The notes under the pieces were generated by a model. The model saw only the letters and a list, made by a program, of their open reading frames with translations. It was not told the DNA's origin and did no database searches. DNA of 64,000 nt from Chrysoperla carnea (Eukaryota; Arthropoda; Insecta; Neuroptera; Chrysopidae): positions 93,118,368-93,182,367 of the forward strand of contig NC_058337.1 of assembly GCF_905475395.1 (NCBI RefSeq), given 5' to 3'. Every line of letters starts with the position of its first letter. The stretch's first letter is position 1. A program made the position numbers and the translations under genes. Shown here one piece after another: positions 1 to 12,600 of the stretch.

Positions 1-472
1 GCCCCAAATATGTACCGCTTAAAAATATTGATGCTACGAGCCAAATTTTGGTATAGGTGTTCATAAAATCCATTTCCGGTTGTCCGTTTGAATGTCTATC
101 CGTCCGTCTGTCTGTCTGACAACACGATAACTTAAAAACGAAAAAATGTATCAACCTGAAAATTTTACAGTGTGTTCAGGACGTAAAAAGTGACATCGAG
201 TGCGTAAATGAGCAACATAGGTCAATTGGGTATTTGGTCCGCAAACATTTCTTGTTTCATTCGAGATAGAACGAAATTTTAGGTGTAAAAATGTTCCTAT
301 GTATCCTATGGGAATATCAGGCATGTATGTGTGACATGTATGTATGTCTGGATATCTAAGAGTGGCTACTTTTCTTTACTTACATGACGTGTGAAACAAA
401 CGATTCCGTAATCAATACTGTCTATACATGTTATTTCAACAATTAACTCACTCAATTGTTTCTTTTCACTTA
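1..472 (+). repeat. Dispersed CCGTCCG-type repeat (family A), copy 1, cut by window edge
   Basis: This is a left-truncated copy of a repeat seen eight times in the window. Landmarks in order are CTTAAAAATATTGATGCTACG, a CCGTCCGTCTGTCTG tract, a block reading AGGACGTAAAAAGTGA, GAGATAGAACGAAA, and a terminal block AACAATTAACTCACTCAATT. No coding frame is apparent. It looks like a non-autonomous element, but its class is not known to me. The coordinates of the right end are approximate. Confidence 0.8.
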
Positions 473-3185
473 TATTTTTTAAATAAAATGTTACTTTTTA
501 ATGATAGTCTGTGGGACAGCACCCTTTTTGTTGAATGATTAATGCATACTTCGTGAGTAGCTTTCTTTTGGCGAATCTACCAAACATTCTATGAATTTTT
601 TTGAAAGTATAGCATTCTCAAATGAGCATTATATATAAGCTTCATATTTAAGCCATCGGTCTGAATTAACGCAACAGGGAATTTATCGGACACTATGACC
701 ACTTGATAACATAATATTATACTAATCTTGCTGTCATATGAATCACTAGTAAATATTTTAAAGAACATATGTACCTGTATTTAAAAATAGCTTCATTATT
801 TAGTAAAAACCCTATAGGTGGTATTTTGTCATTTTATTTTGTAAATTTTTTAAATTTATTACGAGTGTACCTATACCAAGTGTCCACAAGTAAGTGTCCA
901 TGGCTTTAGAAATAAGCCTTCAAAAGAAAGCCTTGCAAGTTCATATGTTCATGTCAATTTTTTACATAATATATTCTATGATGATGAACACCTCATTGAG
1001 AAGTTATCGTTGACATGAGCTAAGAAGAAACGATTGGAAGGGTGTAGTCAACGGAATTGAATGATCAATACATAGTATCAAACAATGCCGCTTCCCGCTT
1101 TCTATCCCTATGTCTTTATGTATACTTAGATCTTTAAAACTACGCGACGGATTTTGATGTGGTTTTTTCAAATAGATAGAGTGATTCAAGAGGAAGGTCT
1201 GAATGTATAATACATGCATAATATAGTAGAGAAGCAATGATAGTTTGAGATGTTAAACAAAATTGTGAACAAAAGGAGAGTAAGTGGCGGCATATGAATA
1301 GAAGTTTATAACACTATAATCTTTGTATTTAAAATTAAAGTTTTATTTTTTTACATTAATGGATGATGAGGGCATAAACGGAAAAGAGAAAGCGACAAGG
1401 GGAATTAATGAGACTTGTCTAAGTAGGCGACTGATACCTATTTGAAGTGTTTTATTGTTTTTAACGAGTCTGGACTCTATTACTTAACGTGAATTCGACT
1501 ACTTTACGCTAAAAACTCTTTTGTTTCAAAGAGTGCAGTCATTTTAACTATAGATAGTTTTCACTCATTTACTTTGCAAAGAGTGCAGTCATTTTAACTA
1601 TAGATAGTTTTCACTCATTTACTTTGTTTCTTGTATAACACTAAAAATTTTAAACAACATTGTGCGTAAAATAGAAAATTAAAAACGATTTCTTTTTATA
1701 ACTTAAAAAAATGTTAATTACAAAAGCTATTAAATTATAATTGATCAAATATGCCTACATAAAACAATTAATCTGTTTATTTTATTATACAATTCATTTT
1801 AATAATTTATTTATTTTTTAATTAATAGTATATTCTAATAACTTTTTTGGGATTCCTTATAAAACCATACAATAATACATAGGTATTTATGACTTTAACC
1901 TTCACCTACAATTCAATGGTATCGTTATGGATTAATTATTGTTTTATCCAAAATTTCACACTTATTTTTTATATTAATTAGTATAAAAGCAGAAATTTAA
2001 CAAAAAAAAAAAAATGGATTTAGCTGAAAAAATCCATAGTTAAAATTCACGTGCGAGTTTGACTTGCACACGAAGGATTCCTTATTATATCGTTCAAAAT
2101 ATATCACAATTTACTTTGTACAAGCAAATACGAACAATTATACAAAGTACGAAAAATTAATAAAATTGTACTTTTTTTTTGCGTTATTCTGTGGCGGAAA
2201 TGAGTCCTTATCAATACTCCTTCTTAGCTAAATAATAAAGTTATTAAAAATAAAATTTACGTATTCTCTTTCGAAATATAGGATTTACTTGTATATATAA
2301 TCCGTTGGGTATTAAGAGTTAAAAGTTTTTTTTTTAATAGAAAAAAAAAATTATAAAATAAACTTTCGATTAAAGTAGTAGAGAGATAGGCGACAAGTAA
2401 GTCTTAAGTCAAGCTGGATTAATAATTGGCTATCTAAGTTTTTACTTTGTGGTACTTCTCAAATATCAAATAAGACAGAATTAGAAAATTTGCAGAATGC
2501 TTCCCACCTGTAAGAATGAAAGCATGATACAGTATGATATCATCGTAAGTATACTCGAAATCTAGTAAAAGTATGCTCTAAAAGAAAACATATACCTAAT
2601 TGACTTTAGAAAAACTAATACTTATTCCACACTTACAGTCGACCAAGAAACACCGCTCTATGCTCTGACCTCTAACTATTTTTTAGTTCAACCCTGTGCA
2701 ATTGTTCCAATTATCTTCGTAATACTATGCACCCCATAGTTTTAAGAATTATTTGAATAACATTTTATTTCAACTTTTTTGTACCAAAAATATTACCTAT
2801 AAAATTTATGCAGTACGATAATAAAATAAATCAATTTTTTATGCACCCATTGATTTTTTAAGTTCTATGACCTTAAAACAATACTTACATCATAAACAAA
2901 ACTCTTTCAATATAAATATCACCTACATAAACGACTCATCCTTAAAAAAAACCCAATAATATTGAATTGAAACACTAAAAAAGACAAATTTGATACATCA
3001 TAAAAATTAAATAATTTTATTAATTATAAAATTCTCTTTTGGAAAGCATTTACAATACAATAAATTTGTTGAACATGATTTTGTTTAGGAAGTTCAGAAC
3101 AAATTTCTTGTAGTTTACCTCCATATAAGAATAAAATATCGAATTGTGTTGTAGTAGATATTATAGAGTATTGTTGCAAGGCTAA
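473..3185. other. Gene-free AT-rich stretch
   Basis: No convincing coding exon or RNA gene was seen on either strand. Reading frames are short and lack splice signals or recognisable motifs. The only clear structure is the 50-bp tandem duplication at 1527-1626, listed separately. Confidence 0.6.
1527..1626. repeat. Perfect 2 x 50-bp tandem duplication
   Basis: A unit beginning CAAAGAGTGCAGTCATTTTA and ending CATTTACTTTG occurs at 1527-1576 and again at 1577-1626 with no mismatch. Perfect identity implies a very recent duplication or a collapse/expansion artefact. There is no spacer, so it is not CRISPR-like. Confidence 0.95.
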
Positions 3186-3696
3186 GGGGGCGTCCATAAA
3201 TTACGTGAGATGATTAAGGGGGGGAGGGGGTCGAGTCAAATATCATCTAATCTCACGTTGGGGAGAGGGGGGGTCTCGATAAATATCACGCAATTTTTTT
3301 TTCTGATTGAAACAAAAAAATATTATACTATTTTGTTGAATTTAATCCAAATTGTATGTACATGTTTAAAATTTAATCTTAAGCGTTAACGTAATATGAT
3401 TACGATTATTCACTAATTCGTTCGGAAAAAAATTATTTCATTCATACTTCGACGTTATATATTTACTGAATGTCGAACCACCATATTTATTTTATAAAAG
3501 CACAAACCAAATTGTTGTTTTCTTTTTACAATAAACAATCTAACGCGTTTACGTAATAAACCCACATTCTGAAAAATCTCACGTGAGATTGGGGGACGGG
3601 GGAGGGGGTTGACTAAAACCTCACGACATCTCACCAAGGGGAGAGGGAGGGACAGAAAATTTAAAAAAACACCTCACGTAATTTATGGACGCCCCC
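3186..3696. mobile_element. Harbinger-like MITE with 24-bp inverted ends and TAA duplication
   Basis: The left end GGGGGCGTCCATAAATTACG continues to GTGAG at 3209. The right end, 3673-3696, is its exact reverse complement. A TAA triplet sits immediately outside both ends (3183-3185 and 3697-3699), the 3-bp duplication typical of PIF/Harbinger elements. Subterminal G-rich blocks (3220-3275 and about 3590-3650) are also roughly inverted. No transposase is present, so it is non-autonomous. Family assignment rests on the TIR and target duplication only. Confidence 0.85.
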
Positions 3697-4035
3697 TAAG
3701 ATTAGTCCAAAAATAGTAGTACTCTAAACATTGCAATTTAGACCATTCAATTTCTCAATATGATCTCTAAGATTCTTCGCTTTTCATTTTTGTTTTATTT
3801 TGAAGGACTTGACGTTAAAAATTTCTCTCGAGCTTATCTAATTACAAGGAAATGTCCCCTGTTAAGGTCGAAGTTTCCCAAAAACATTTCAAATATAGCG
3901 TTAAAAAGGATTTGGTTGTTTTTATAGTGAAACAATTTTTGTTCTTTCGTTGTCTTTATCACATATACTCTATAAATGCACCCCTTTCGCGCTATAGTTG
4001 CTAGAAATATGACAATCTCAATTTATCTTAATAAT

Positions 4036-4187
4036 TTTTATACCATGTATGAAATATATCAAGGTATACTAAGTTTAGTCTCAAGTTTGTAATGCTAAAA
4101 AATATTGATGCTACGAACAAAATTTTGGTACAGGTGTTCATAAAATCATCTAAATAGTTCATTCCCGGCTGTCTGTCTGTCTCTCAG
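4036..4187 (+). repeat. Family A repeat, copy 2 (5' fragment)
   Basis: It begins TTTTATACCATGTATGAAAT, continues through the ATTGATGCTACGAACAAAAT landmark and stops just after a CTGTCTGTCTGTCTC tract. The rest of the element is missing. Confidence 0.75.
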
Positions 4188-4430
4188 AACCCAAATTTTC
4201 AAATAATTAGCCTCCAACTTTGTAAAGTAAGAACCAAAACAAATAAGTACTAAATTTTATGAATATCGAATGCAGGGCCGGATTAACCCTCAACGGGGCC
4301 CTAGGCAACCATCAATTTGGGGGCCCTTTTTTCACGTCTTCTTTTTTCGATTAAAAAATACAAACTTATATCTTTCATAAAAATTTTATTGTCACAATGT
4401 AATAATATCAATAAAATTACTATCTACATT

Positions 4431-4690
4431 TTAAACATGTCGTTTTCTACATTTGTTTTCGGCAAATTCATCAATTATATCATCAGTATCGATTTTGTTC
4501 AATAAATCTGACTCAATGCAAAGTATACCTAACATCTCGAGTCGCGTTGTAGTTCTTGCAGCAGCTTTGATTCTTTTTAATTGTGAGAAGGATCGTTCGG
4601 CAAAACAATTTGTGATCATCCGCTTGAAGGCTTCTACACCCTCTGTTCCAAAAATAACCGAAATTTTTCAAAATAAAAACAATCAGTGTA
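4431..4690 (-). pseudogene. hAT transposase C-terminal remnant (ZMYM1-like dimerisation region)
   Basis: The minus-strand frame reads ...CFAERSFSQLKRIK... and then ...LLNKIDTDDIIDEFAENK... before a stop. The ERSFS-x-LK-x-IK motif and the following IDxDDxIDxFA tail are characteristic of the C-terminal dimerisation region of hAT transposases of the zinc-finger MYM type. The N-terminal zinc finger and catalytic core are absent. Translation upstream of the visible Met continues in frame to about 4690, where the mariner fragment begins. It is a remnant and cannot encode an active enzyme. Confidence 0.8.
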
Positions 4691-4839
4691 CATTTTGAAA
4701 TAATTCTTTTTTATTATTCAATATACTCTCCTTTCACTTCGAGACACTTCTTTGCACGCTCATACAATTTGTCAAATGAGTCGGAAATGTCCTTTTTAGG
4801 AACCTTGTCTAGTTCGTCGGTCGTCGTCTTTTGAATGCG
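4684..4839 (-). pseudogene. Mariner-like transposase C-terminal tail nested in the hAT element
   Basis: From 4839 down to the stop at 4714-4716 the minus strand encodes a tail containing SFDKLYERAKKCLE and ending GEYIE, which matches the extreme C-terminus of Tc1/mariner transposases (pattern F-x-xW/L-x-x-R-x-x-x-C-x-x-x-x-G-x-Y-x-E). It is followed by a sequence ending CAGTGTACATTTTG on the plus strand, which may be a degenerate mariner end. Only the tail is present; the DDD catalytic region is missing. Confidence 0.65.
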
Positions 4840-5011
4840 GTCAATTGAGTTTATTTATTAGAGTAAATTTTATTTTCAGTTCTGATTATATTTTTCTTTC
4901 ACTCTCTAGAATTTTATGTTTGTAAGAAAATTTTAGAAGTCTTTTTCATTTTTCGGGGGCCCCAGGCAACTGCCTATTCTGCCTACTTGTTAATCCGGCC
5001 CTGATCGAATG

Positions 5012-5925
5012 GTAAATCCTTATAAGATGCAAGATTTAGGGTAAGTGTTTACTTAAATCACTTTTGATAAAAGCGGCCCAAAAAATAGGTGTACGCCATC
5101 CAGCAGACACTTGCTAATTCGACCGCAATAAAGGCATGGCCAACCCGTGGATCACAGGGTGAATCCTATCACAGGGTGAACTTAAGGGATAAAAAACCCG
5201 AAATTTGTAGGAAAAGTGAGAAAAGTAAAAATTTACCAGATTTATGTACTATATTTTTTATACAGAATATAAGTTTTAAATATTTTAAACTGGAAATAAC
5301 TGTATGCGAAAAAAAAATATTTTATTACATATTCATTATGTAAATTTTCTGTATACAAGTATGTCTTACAATCCTAATAATTTTATTTTATAAAAATGTA
5401 TAATCTATCTATAACAATAACCATATTTCAGTATTATCTAATTTTTAATAAAATTCTCTTTACAACTCTATGATTGTTTTTATTATACCTGTATACAGAG
5501 ATTGTGTGAGTGTTGAATATCAATTTTTAATTCATGTAGCGCCTACAAAATTTGTTGACAAATAATGTGAGGATGCCTTCCGTTATGTACGTTATTAAGA
5601 TGATGACGATAGATGATGACTTCTTATAAAATATTATTAATTGGTGTGTTTTTCATTGTAGTAAAAATAATTATTTATGTTTTACAATTTTATATTAATA
5701 TTTTGTAATTTTTTTATGTTAAATAATTCATTAAAAGCAGGTGTTTTATGTTTATAATATTACAATGTAGGTGCATGGTCTCATATACTTCATATTGTCA
5801 TTGCCTTTTTTTTTCTTTTTTTTTTTTTTAAATTTATTACGCTTTTAAATTATAATTTGATTTATTTTTTATTTTATGTTTTATTATTGTTAATGTAGTT
5901 AAATATTTTATTTTATATATTAAGG
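5012..5925. other. Gene-free AT-rich stretch
   Basis: I see poly-T and AT-rich simple sequence and no supported exon. A short duplicated phrase, TCACAGGGTGAA, occurs twice at about 5152-5182. Confidence 0.55.
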
Positions 5926-6505
5926 TTTTTATACCATGTATATATGAAATATACATAGTATATTAAGTTTAGTCCAAAGTTTGAAACGCTTAAAAATATT
6001 CATGCTACGAAAAAAATTTTGATATAGGTGTTCATAGAATCACCTAATTAGTCCATTTCCGGTTGTCCGTCCGTCTGTGGACACTCTAAAACGAAAAGAG
6101 ATATCAAGATGAAATTTTTATAGCGTACTCAGGACCTAAAAACTGAGGTCGAGTTTGTAAATGAGCAATATGGGTCAATTGGGTCTTGCGTCCGTAGGAC
6201 CCATCTTGTAAACCGTTAGAGATAGAACAAAAGTTTAAATGTAAAAAATGTTCTTTATAAAAAAATAAACAACTTTTGTTTGAGACATTTTTTTTAAACA
6301 TCACTGTTTACCCACGAGGGCGCTTATTAGGTGCAAATTTTATAGTATGCATTAATATGGGAATATCAGTGTGTGTGTAGCTATTTAAAAGTGGATATCT
6401 TTTTTTATTAACGTGACGTCAAAAAACAAACGATTGCTTCATCAACACTGTCTATACATGGTATTTCAACAATTAACTCAGTCAATTGTTTGTTTTCACT
6501 TGTTT
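5926..6505 (+). repeat. Family A repeat, copy 3 (near full length)
   Basis: It runs from TTTTTATACCATGTATATAT to the terminal block AACAATTAACTCAGTCAATT and TTTTCACTTGTTT, about 580 bp. The terminal block is itself a hairpin, with AACAATT and AATTGTT as arms. The central palindromic GGGTC...GGACCC block is present. No coding capacity is seen. Confidence 0.85.
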
Positions 6506-7282
6506 ATATTGCGTTTCTAAGCGATACTATCTATATGGTTGATCAGTAGAGATAACAGCCCACGCGTATGAAATACAGAGTTACTTAGCGATCGTTTTAT
6601 TCAATTTTCAATGTTAGTGAAGAAGTAGATATGCGACCAAAATCTATCGAACTTTGCATGAAATGCTTTATATAAGTGATATGAATGAGATTAACGAAAT
6701 TTAGTATCGTAATAAAGAATGATATTTCGACAGGCCAAACCTTTAAACCTGAACTGAGCATAAAAATAGAAGGACGTTATATAGGTTTAAACATTGAATT
6801 CATCTGTTTACAATATTTGGTTATCTGGCTATTATGCCATACCTTACATAAATCGAGGAGATTGTTTGATATTGTATCATTCGATTCAATGAGATTGTGT
6901 AGGTAATCGATAAAATTGTGAAATCGATTCAATGAGATTGTATCAAAGTCTGGTGTTTGATGTAAATCCTTACAGCCACTTGAAAATTATCTCCTTTAGT
7001 TTTTTCGTTCATAAAAAAATGTATTTATTAAATTAGAAAAAAGATTTATAACAAACTTTCCGAGGTATAAATTTACAAGGCACTTTGGTTTTACGGCCCT
7101 GGAATTGAATTTTGTAATATAAACTATTATCAAAATTAAAGATATGGTTGAACTTTTAGCTCTAACCAGTGGGAGATATAGGTAGCAAAGAACCTATCAA
7201 CCACTTTGCGTCAAACTTCACGCATCGATCTACAATCAGAGGGAAGATGTACGCCCTAACAAAAATCATTTGTCCGAAAATC
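6506..7282. other. Gene-free stretch
   Basis: Nothing with coding character was found. A short direct repeat TCGATTCAATGAGATTGT occurs twice between 6880 and 6942. Confidence 0.5.
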
Positions 7283-7561
7283 ATGAATTTCATGAACGTA
7301 GGTGGGTGAAATTTGACACAAAGAGGACCACTACTTAGCTATCTATATTTGGCTTTGCAGCCACGTCTTAAAAGCCTCATCGGAAATATTTTCATTATAG
7401 AAATTAAAATCTCTCCCTAATTGAGTTACGATACTGAGCCTTGCAAAACGGGAGATATTTGCGTGTTATTAAGATCTCGAAGCAGCAATAGAGCCGAGTA
7501 ATATTTATTTAATTAGTTAATTTATTTGTAAATTTGAAACACCTACCTATTATTTTATTTG

Positions 7562-8127
7562 AACAAGTGAAAACAATTGACTGAGTTAATTGTTGAAATG
7601 CCATGCATAGTCAGTGTTGATTTCTTTATCACATTACACATACAAACATGTGACACATACATAACTGATAATCAAGTATAGTACATATTATAAAATTTCC
7701 GCCTAATTGGCACCCTCACGGGTAAACAGTGATGTTTACGAAAAAAATGTTTCAAACAAAAGTTGTTTAATTTTTGATAAGAAACATTTTTTACATTTAA
7801 ACTTTTGTTCTATCTCTAACGGTTTACAAGATGGGTCCTATGGACCCCAGACCCAATTGACCTACGATGCTCATTTACCAACTCGACCTCACTTTTTACG
7901 TCCTGAGTACGCTGTAAAAATTTCAGCTCGATATCTTTGTTCGTTTTTGAGTTATCGTGTCCACAGACGGACGGACGGACGGGCGGACAACCGGAAATGG
8001 ACTAATTAGGTGATTCTATGAACACCTATAGCAAAATTTTGTTCATAGCATCAATATTTTTAAGCGTTACAAACTTGGGACTAAACTTAGTATACCTTGC
8101 ATATTACATATATGCATGGTATAAAAA
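7562..8127 (-). repeat. Family A repeat, copy 4 (near full length, inverted)
   Basis: This is the reverse complement of copy 3, from AACAAGTGAAAACAATTGAC to CATGGTATAAAAA. It lies immediately upstream of the first clear exon of the 8-12 kb cuticle gene and would fall in that gene's first intron if the candidate start exon at 7283 is correct. Confidence 0.85.
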
Positions 8128-8268
8128 TTGGAAGATTTCCAAAATTATTCATAAGGCTTTTTTTACAATATGACTAGAAGTGTCTAAAGTGCTTTGTTTC
8201 GAACTGATTGTTTTCAAATTTCTTCCTGTTTATAATTTCATAATTCAAACACATTTTAATTGTTTTAG

Positions 8269-11200
8269 GTACGAATCATTATTCTATTATCTGGAATACA
8301 ATTTGTTTGCAGTTTACCACAAAATAATTATCCAAATTATCAAGAACCATCAAAATTATTATTACCACCATTAGCACCTCCTACTATATCAACCAGAATA
8401 TTACCACCATTACATTCAAATATATATACAAATGGATTACCTGAAAGTAATGGTAATTTATTCAATTCATTGAATACACCAGAAGCAGAAAATTATTATG
8501 CAAACGACAGATCTTCAGCAGGATCTTACTATCATAATGTAAGTTTTTTATACCCTTTTTTCAAGTGGTTACAAATACCTAGATATCATTATTTACTTCA
8601 TGACCATGACGATGAACCAAAATCAACATGCAGTAATTTTGATTATATATTAGCTTTTAAAAATTTCTGCTTATCCTCTCTAAAAACTCTGTGCACACCA
8701 CTGTATTTTTCCAATTCTTCGTGTAATATTCTCTCGACTTATGCTCGATTTTCTTCAAAAACATAAATCGGGGAAAGTGATTAAAGAAAGTTAGATAAAG
8801 TTGGTATTATTTAACAGTATATGTCCGTGATTAAGCTAGGCAATACATATATTTCTTATATACCAAATCTTACACTATACAAACTTACGTTTTTTATGTA
8901 ATTAGGTTTGCCATTTTTACGCACAAGCACACGATTTACACACATACTATTATTCTGTTATGTCAAATTAAAAGCCGGATTAAATCGTGACCATTCCATA
9001 TGGCTATTTAATTACGTGCAAAGCTAGGACAATAATATTTTTTTCTATATTAACGTTTCCGTCTTATATTTTTCAGCCATTCTTAAATAACTTCCATGCA
9101 AATGAAAATCCAACAAAAATTTTGGATCCACCACCAGTTAAAGTACCAGTTAGTACTCAAAGACCGGTAACATCTACTACTACAAAAGAACCAATAATTT
9201 TGCAACGCCCAAATGCACCCTTAAGTTTAGCCGAGTGGGAAAATTATAATATACGTGAACCATATGGTCCTGGTACATATGCATGGGGCTATGATATTGA
9301 AGATCCACAAACGGGTAATGTACAATTTCGTAGTGAAGAACGTCATGCAAATGGTACAGTTACTGGTAGTTATGGATATTTAGAACCTAATGGCAATGTT
9401 CGAGTTACTCATTATATTGCTGATGGTCGAGGCTACAGGTAATATTTTATGTTTTAAAAATAAAAGTATACCATTTAAATTCGTTATACATTTTTCGAGA
9501 CTCAATGATGTCGCAGGAAACGATATTGATAGCTGCATCGTTTCTTTTGTGCTAATTTATTCCTGCCAAGTTTTCTCTTGTCCTGTATTAACAACGATGG
9601 CAGAGAATGGGAGGCTTGAAAAAATACAATTAAAAATAAATAATTGTTTGTATTAAAGTAAAAATAACTATTAATCTGAATGTTCAAATGCAAATTCAAA
9701 GCAAAAAATAGAAAAGCTTATAAGACCCTTTCAAAATTCACTGCTCTGTAGTTTTTGTTTCGAAGTTTCCCTTATTAGCTGCATGAACGCATGAAGTTAA
9801 CACATACCAAATATATTTTTAAAGCTGAGGTATCAGATATTTACGAGAAATGGAAAGCACATATCTTTTTGATATGTGTGCTTACAAATGTGAATTTACA
9901 AATAAGTATAAAGCATTTAACATTACTTATTTTGCATAACTTTCTTTAAAAATTTGTGTACTATACATTTTATTAATAAAAGTAATCATAGCATTATTTA
10001 AATCAATCAATTAAAAAATTGTTCATAACAAAATTTAAATAGAATAGTAATTAATCATACCTGCCTATCAACAAGTAAATTTTAATTAAATTAAATACTT
10101 GAAGAACAGATTGGACAAACAAGTAAAGAACTACACGCAATATTCACAAATTGAAGTGGACCAATTAAATTTTTTTTAATTTTCCCTAATTTCCAACAGC
10201 TATTGGTCCGCTTAAAATGATTGGATCTCGATTACTCTCAGCTTATTTGCAAACTTTTACTTTTGAATCAAAAAAGGAAGTTTTCTATTTTTTCTACAAT
10301 TCGTATGTTCTCTTTCTATGCTTTTACCGAGAACTGAAAGAGTGAGGCATATTATTTCTTTATTTATTACCATCTTCGAAAGTGTATATGAATTGGATGT
10401 AAAATCTTGTTTAGAAGAAATCCCACGAAGATAAAGAAGGTGTCTAGAATTATTACTTACTGTGTATTGTGTTCAGTTTAACTCATTATCGTCTCATCTT
10501 GTTTATTTCATTTCTTGCGGCATCATTAATTGGATCTGATTCGCAATTTGACGCTGTTTGATAGCCATTTCTAGTGGAAATATAAATAATCAATGGTATC
10601 TAATAACCCATAAACACAATGTAAAATAATAGCTGGAATTTAATTATCAAGAAAGCAACTCGTTAAATAAAATCACACACTACATCTTCCTCAAAACTAT
10701 ACATTCTACGAATATGCTATGGCCAAGTCAACAGTAGTAGCCATGTAATTGTGAAAGAAAATTTTACAAAAATTACTCGAAAAGAGAAAAGTATTTACTT
10801 GAATTAATACTTCATTTCATTTAAATAAATTGAATGATTAATTCATTTAAAGCTAGTAAATAATGCTAAGATTTTTAAGATTGTACTCAAGCACGTTAGT
10901 TTCCTTGCCACAGGCACCTCAGCTGCCCCCAGATTTGATCCAAAAAACTCAAATGTGAGCGAGAAATTTTACTTCCACAAATAATTCTAGAATTCAAATA
11001 TTATTATTCCACTACAACACATAAATAAATTCCTTAAGGAGTAATTTTTAGTTTTATTCGAAAGGAAAATTAATAACCTAAGAGCCAGTGAGCTTTTGGA
11101 TAGTAAAAATTAAAATGGGCGCAACAAATAGCTCTCACCTGACCACAATTTAGATCAGTATTAATTCTTTTTTAAATTTTGGGATCCTAGGTTTTCGCTA

Positions 11201-11935
11201 TGTTAAATTTACCTCTTGTTATAAACAAAAGGCGCAGCATGCATCCCCTTCTCGGAAATAGAAAGTATTGTACTAAAAGTGCTATAAAGTTGAAAAATCG
11301 ATGTTACTTAGACGAATAGCGATTTCAAATCAAAACTTTTCATTTACTAAGCGATTTTTTATTTACAGTACTTGCTTTTCAAAAATTTTTTTCCCAAAAA
11401 TCCGGCTATTATAAAGTTGTTGCCGGCGATTAATTGTTGCGATTTTCATAAATTTTTCTACTCAAATTGATTGGCTTTTAGTATAGAACCATATTGCAAG
11501 TCAGTATCTGAATATATTATTCACTGTTGTGCAAAATAAATACCTCCGCAATAAAAATTATTGGTTAGTTTACTTAATTAATACATTCAAGTATGTAAAA
11601 AAAAAATTATGTAGTAAATAAAATAGTTATATTAAATGCGTATTTTCTGCGTGATAACTTTAATTAAAACAATAAAAATTTCCTTTTTTTTCAGAACTCG
11701 TGTTGAAAATAGTCAATACAAATCATTACTTCCATCTTTCCGGCGTGCACCAACTACTCAACAATCACCTTCACCACAACTATTAGCAGCGATACAAAGT
11801 CAAAAAATTCAACAACAAAATCCAAATTATTCCATACGTGATCAATATCAACGACCAATCGATCAACAATATCAAGCGACCAATGATAATGCGAAATTTA
11901 ACTATTTTTTCATTCCGACCGATAAACAATTTTAA
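8269..11935 (+). CDS. RR-domain cuticular protein with Pro/Gln-rich arms (first exon not placed)
   Basis: Three exons are clear: 8269-8538 (after TTGTTTTAG, before GTAAGT), 9077-9438 (after TTTTTCAG, before GTAATA, phase 2) and 11695-11935 with the stop. Together they encode about 290 residues. Exon one opens with a hydrophobic signal-like run (RIIILLSGIQFVCS), then a Pro/Asn-rich arm. Exon two has the extended RR domain, starting YAWGYDIEDPQTGN and ending YIADGRGYR. Exon three is Gln/Pro-rich. Family knowledge says such secreted proteins bind chitin in cuticle. The arms and the VTHYIADGRGYR ending look more like RR-1 or an atypical class than RR-2. The start codon must lie upstream; ATG at 7283-7297 followed by GTAGGT fits in phase (MNFMN) but is unproven. 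An AATAAA lies at 12213-12218. Confidence 0.88.
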
Positions 11936-12600
11936 TAATTATTAACCATAAAATATAAGACTGATTTATTATTTCTAATTATTCTTTTAACATTTTTCTA
12001 TTCCAAATATTAAGTAAGATAAAAGAAACTTCGATTTCTCATCGAAGTTTTTCACTATGGTATATTTTTACAGTATTTTAATTTTTATCTGCCATTATTT
12101 GGATCTCATATTAACATTAAATAATCAGTGAAGTATTATTGAAACTGAATGAATCTTCAAGTTTCAATTTAATTTATTTAATTATGTAATTTATTTAATA
12201 TTTGCATGTCGAAATAAAAAAAATTTTATTTATGATTTCCTGACTGTCTTATATCCTGACAAACCTTTGAATTCTTACAAAAGTAAATACGTATTTATTT
12301 TATTGAAACTTTGTGGGTGCTTCACTTTCTTCTTATTACGAAAAAGTTGGTAAAGTATTTCAGCCTACTTATTGTATTAGATAATACCATTTTTACGCTA
12401 ACATAAAGAGTTTGAAAAATCCGATTTAAGTTAACCCGACTTTACTGAAAGCAAGTAAAAATATATAGACAGTGTTTAATATCAGAGATTTTATTATTTT
12501 ATAAATGAGAAGTTTAAAAACAAAAAGATTCATAAAGGATAAAATGTCATTTATACCCAAATATTTTAAAAAAATTGCTAGGACTTTTTTTTGGTTTTTT
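11936..12600. other. 3' untranslated region and intergenic DNA
   Basis: The stretch after the RR-gene stop contains AATAAA at 12213-12218, a plausible polyadenylation signal about 280 bases downstream, and a short hairpin around 12028-12052 (AAACTTCGAT / ATCGAAGTTT). Nothing coding was seen beyond it. Confidence 0.5.

Larger units (their letters stand above)
4273..5003 (-). mobile_element. hAT-family DNA transposon, non-autonomous, with 8-bp target duplication
   Basis: The element starts CAGGGCCGGATTAA and ends with the exact reverse complement TTAATCCGGCCCTG. ATCGAATG flanks both sides (4265-4272 and 5004-5011), a perfect 8-bp target site duplication as made by hAT transposases. Inside, on the minus strand, is a fragment of hAT transposase and a foreign mariner transposase tail. 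The intact duplication shows the ends have not been disturbed since insertion. Confidence 0.93.

Noticed and set aside
1527-1626. Repeated units considered as a CRISPR array
   Set aside because: Only two contiguous copies, no spacers, and a eukaryotic context.
3455-3637. 60-codon frame inside the Harbinger-like MITE
   Set aside because: It overlaps the subterminal G-rich block and has no transposase motif.
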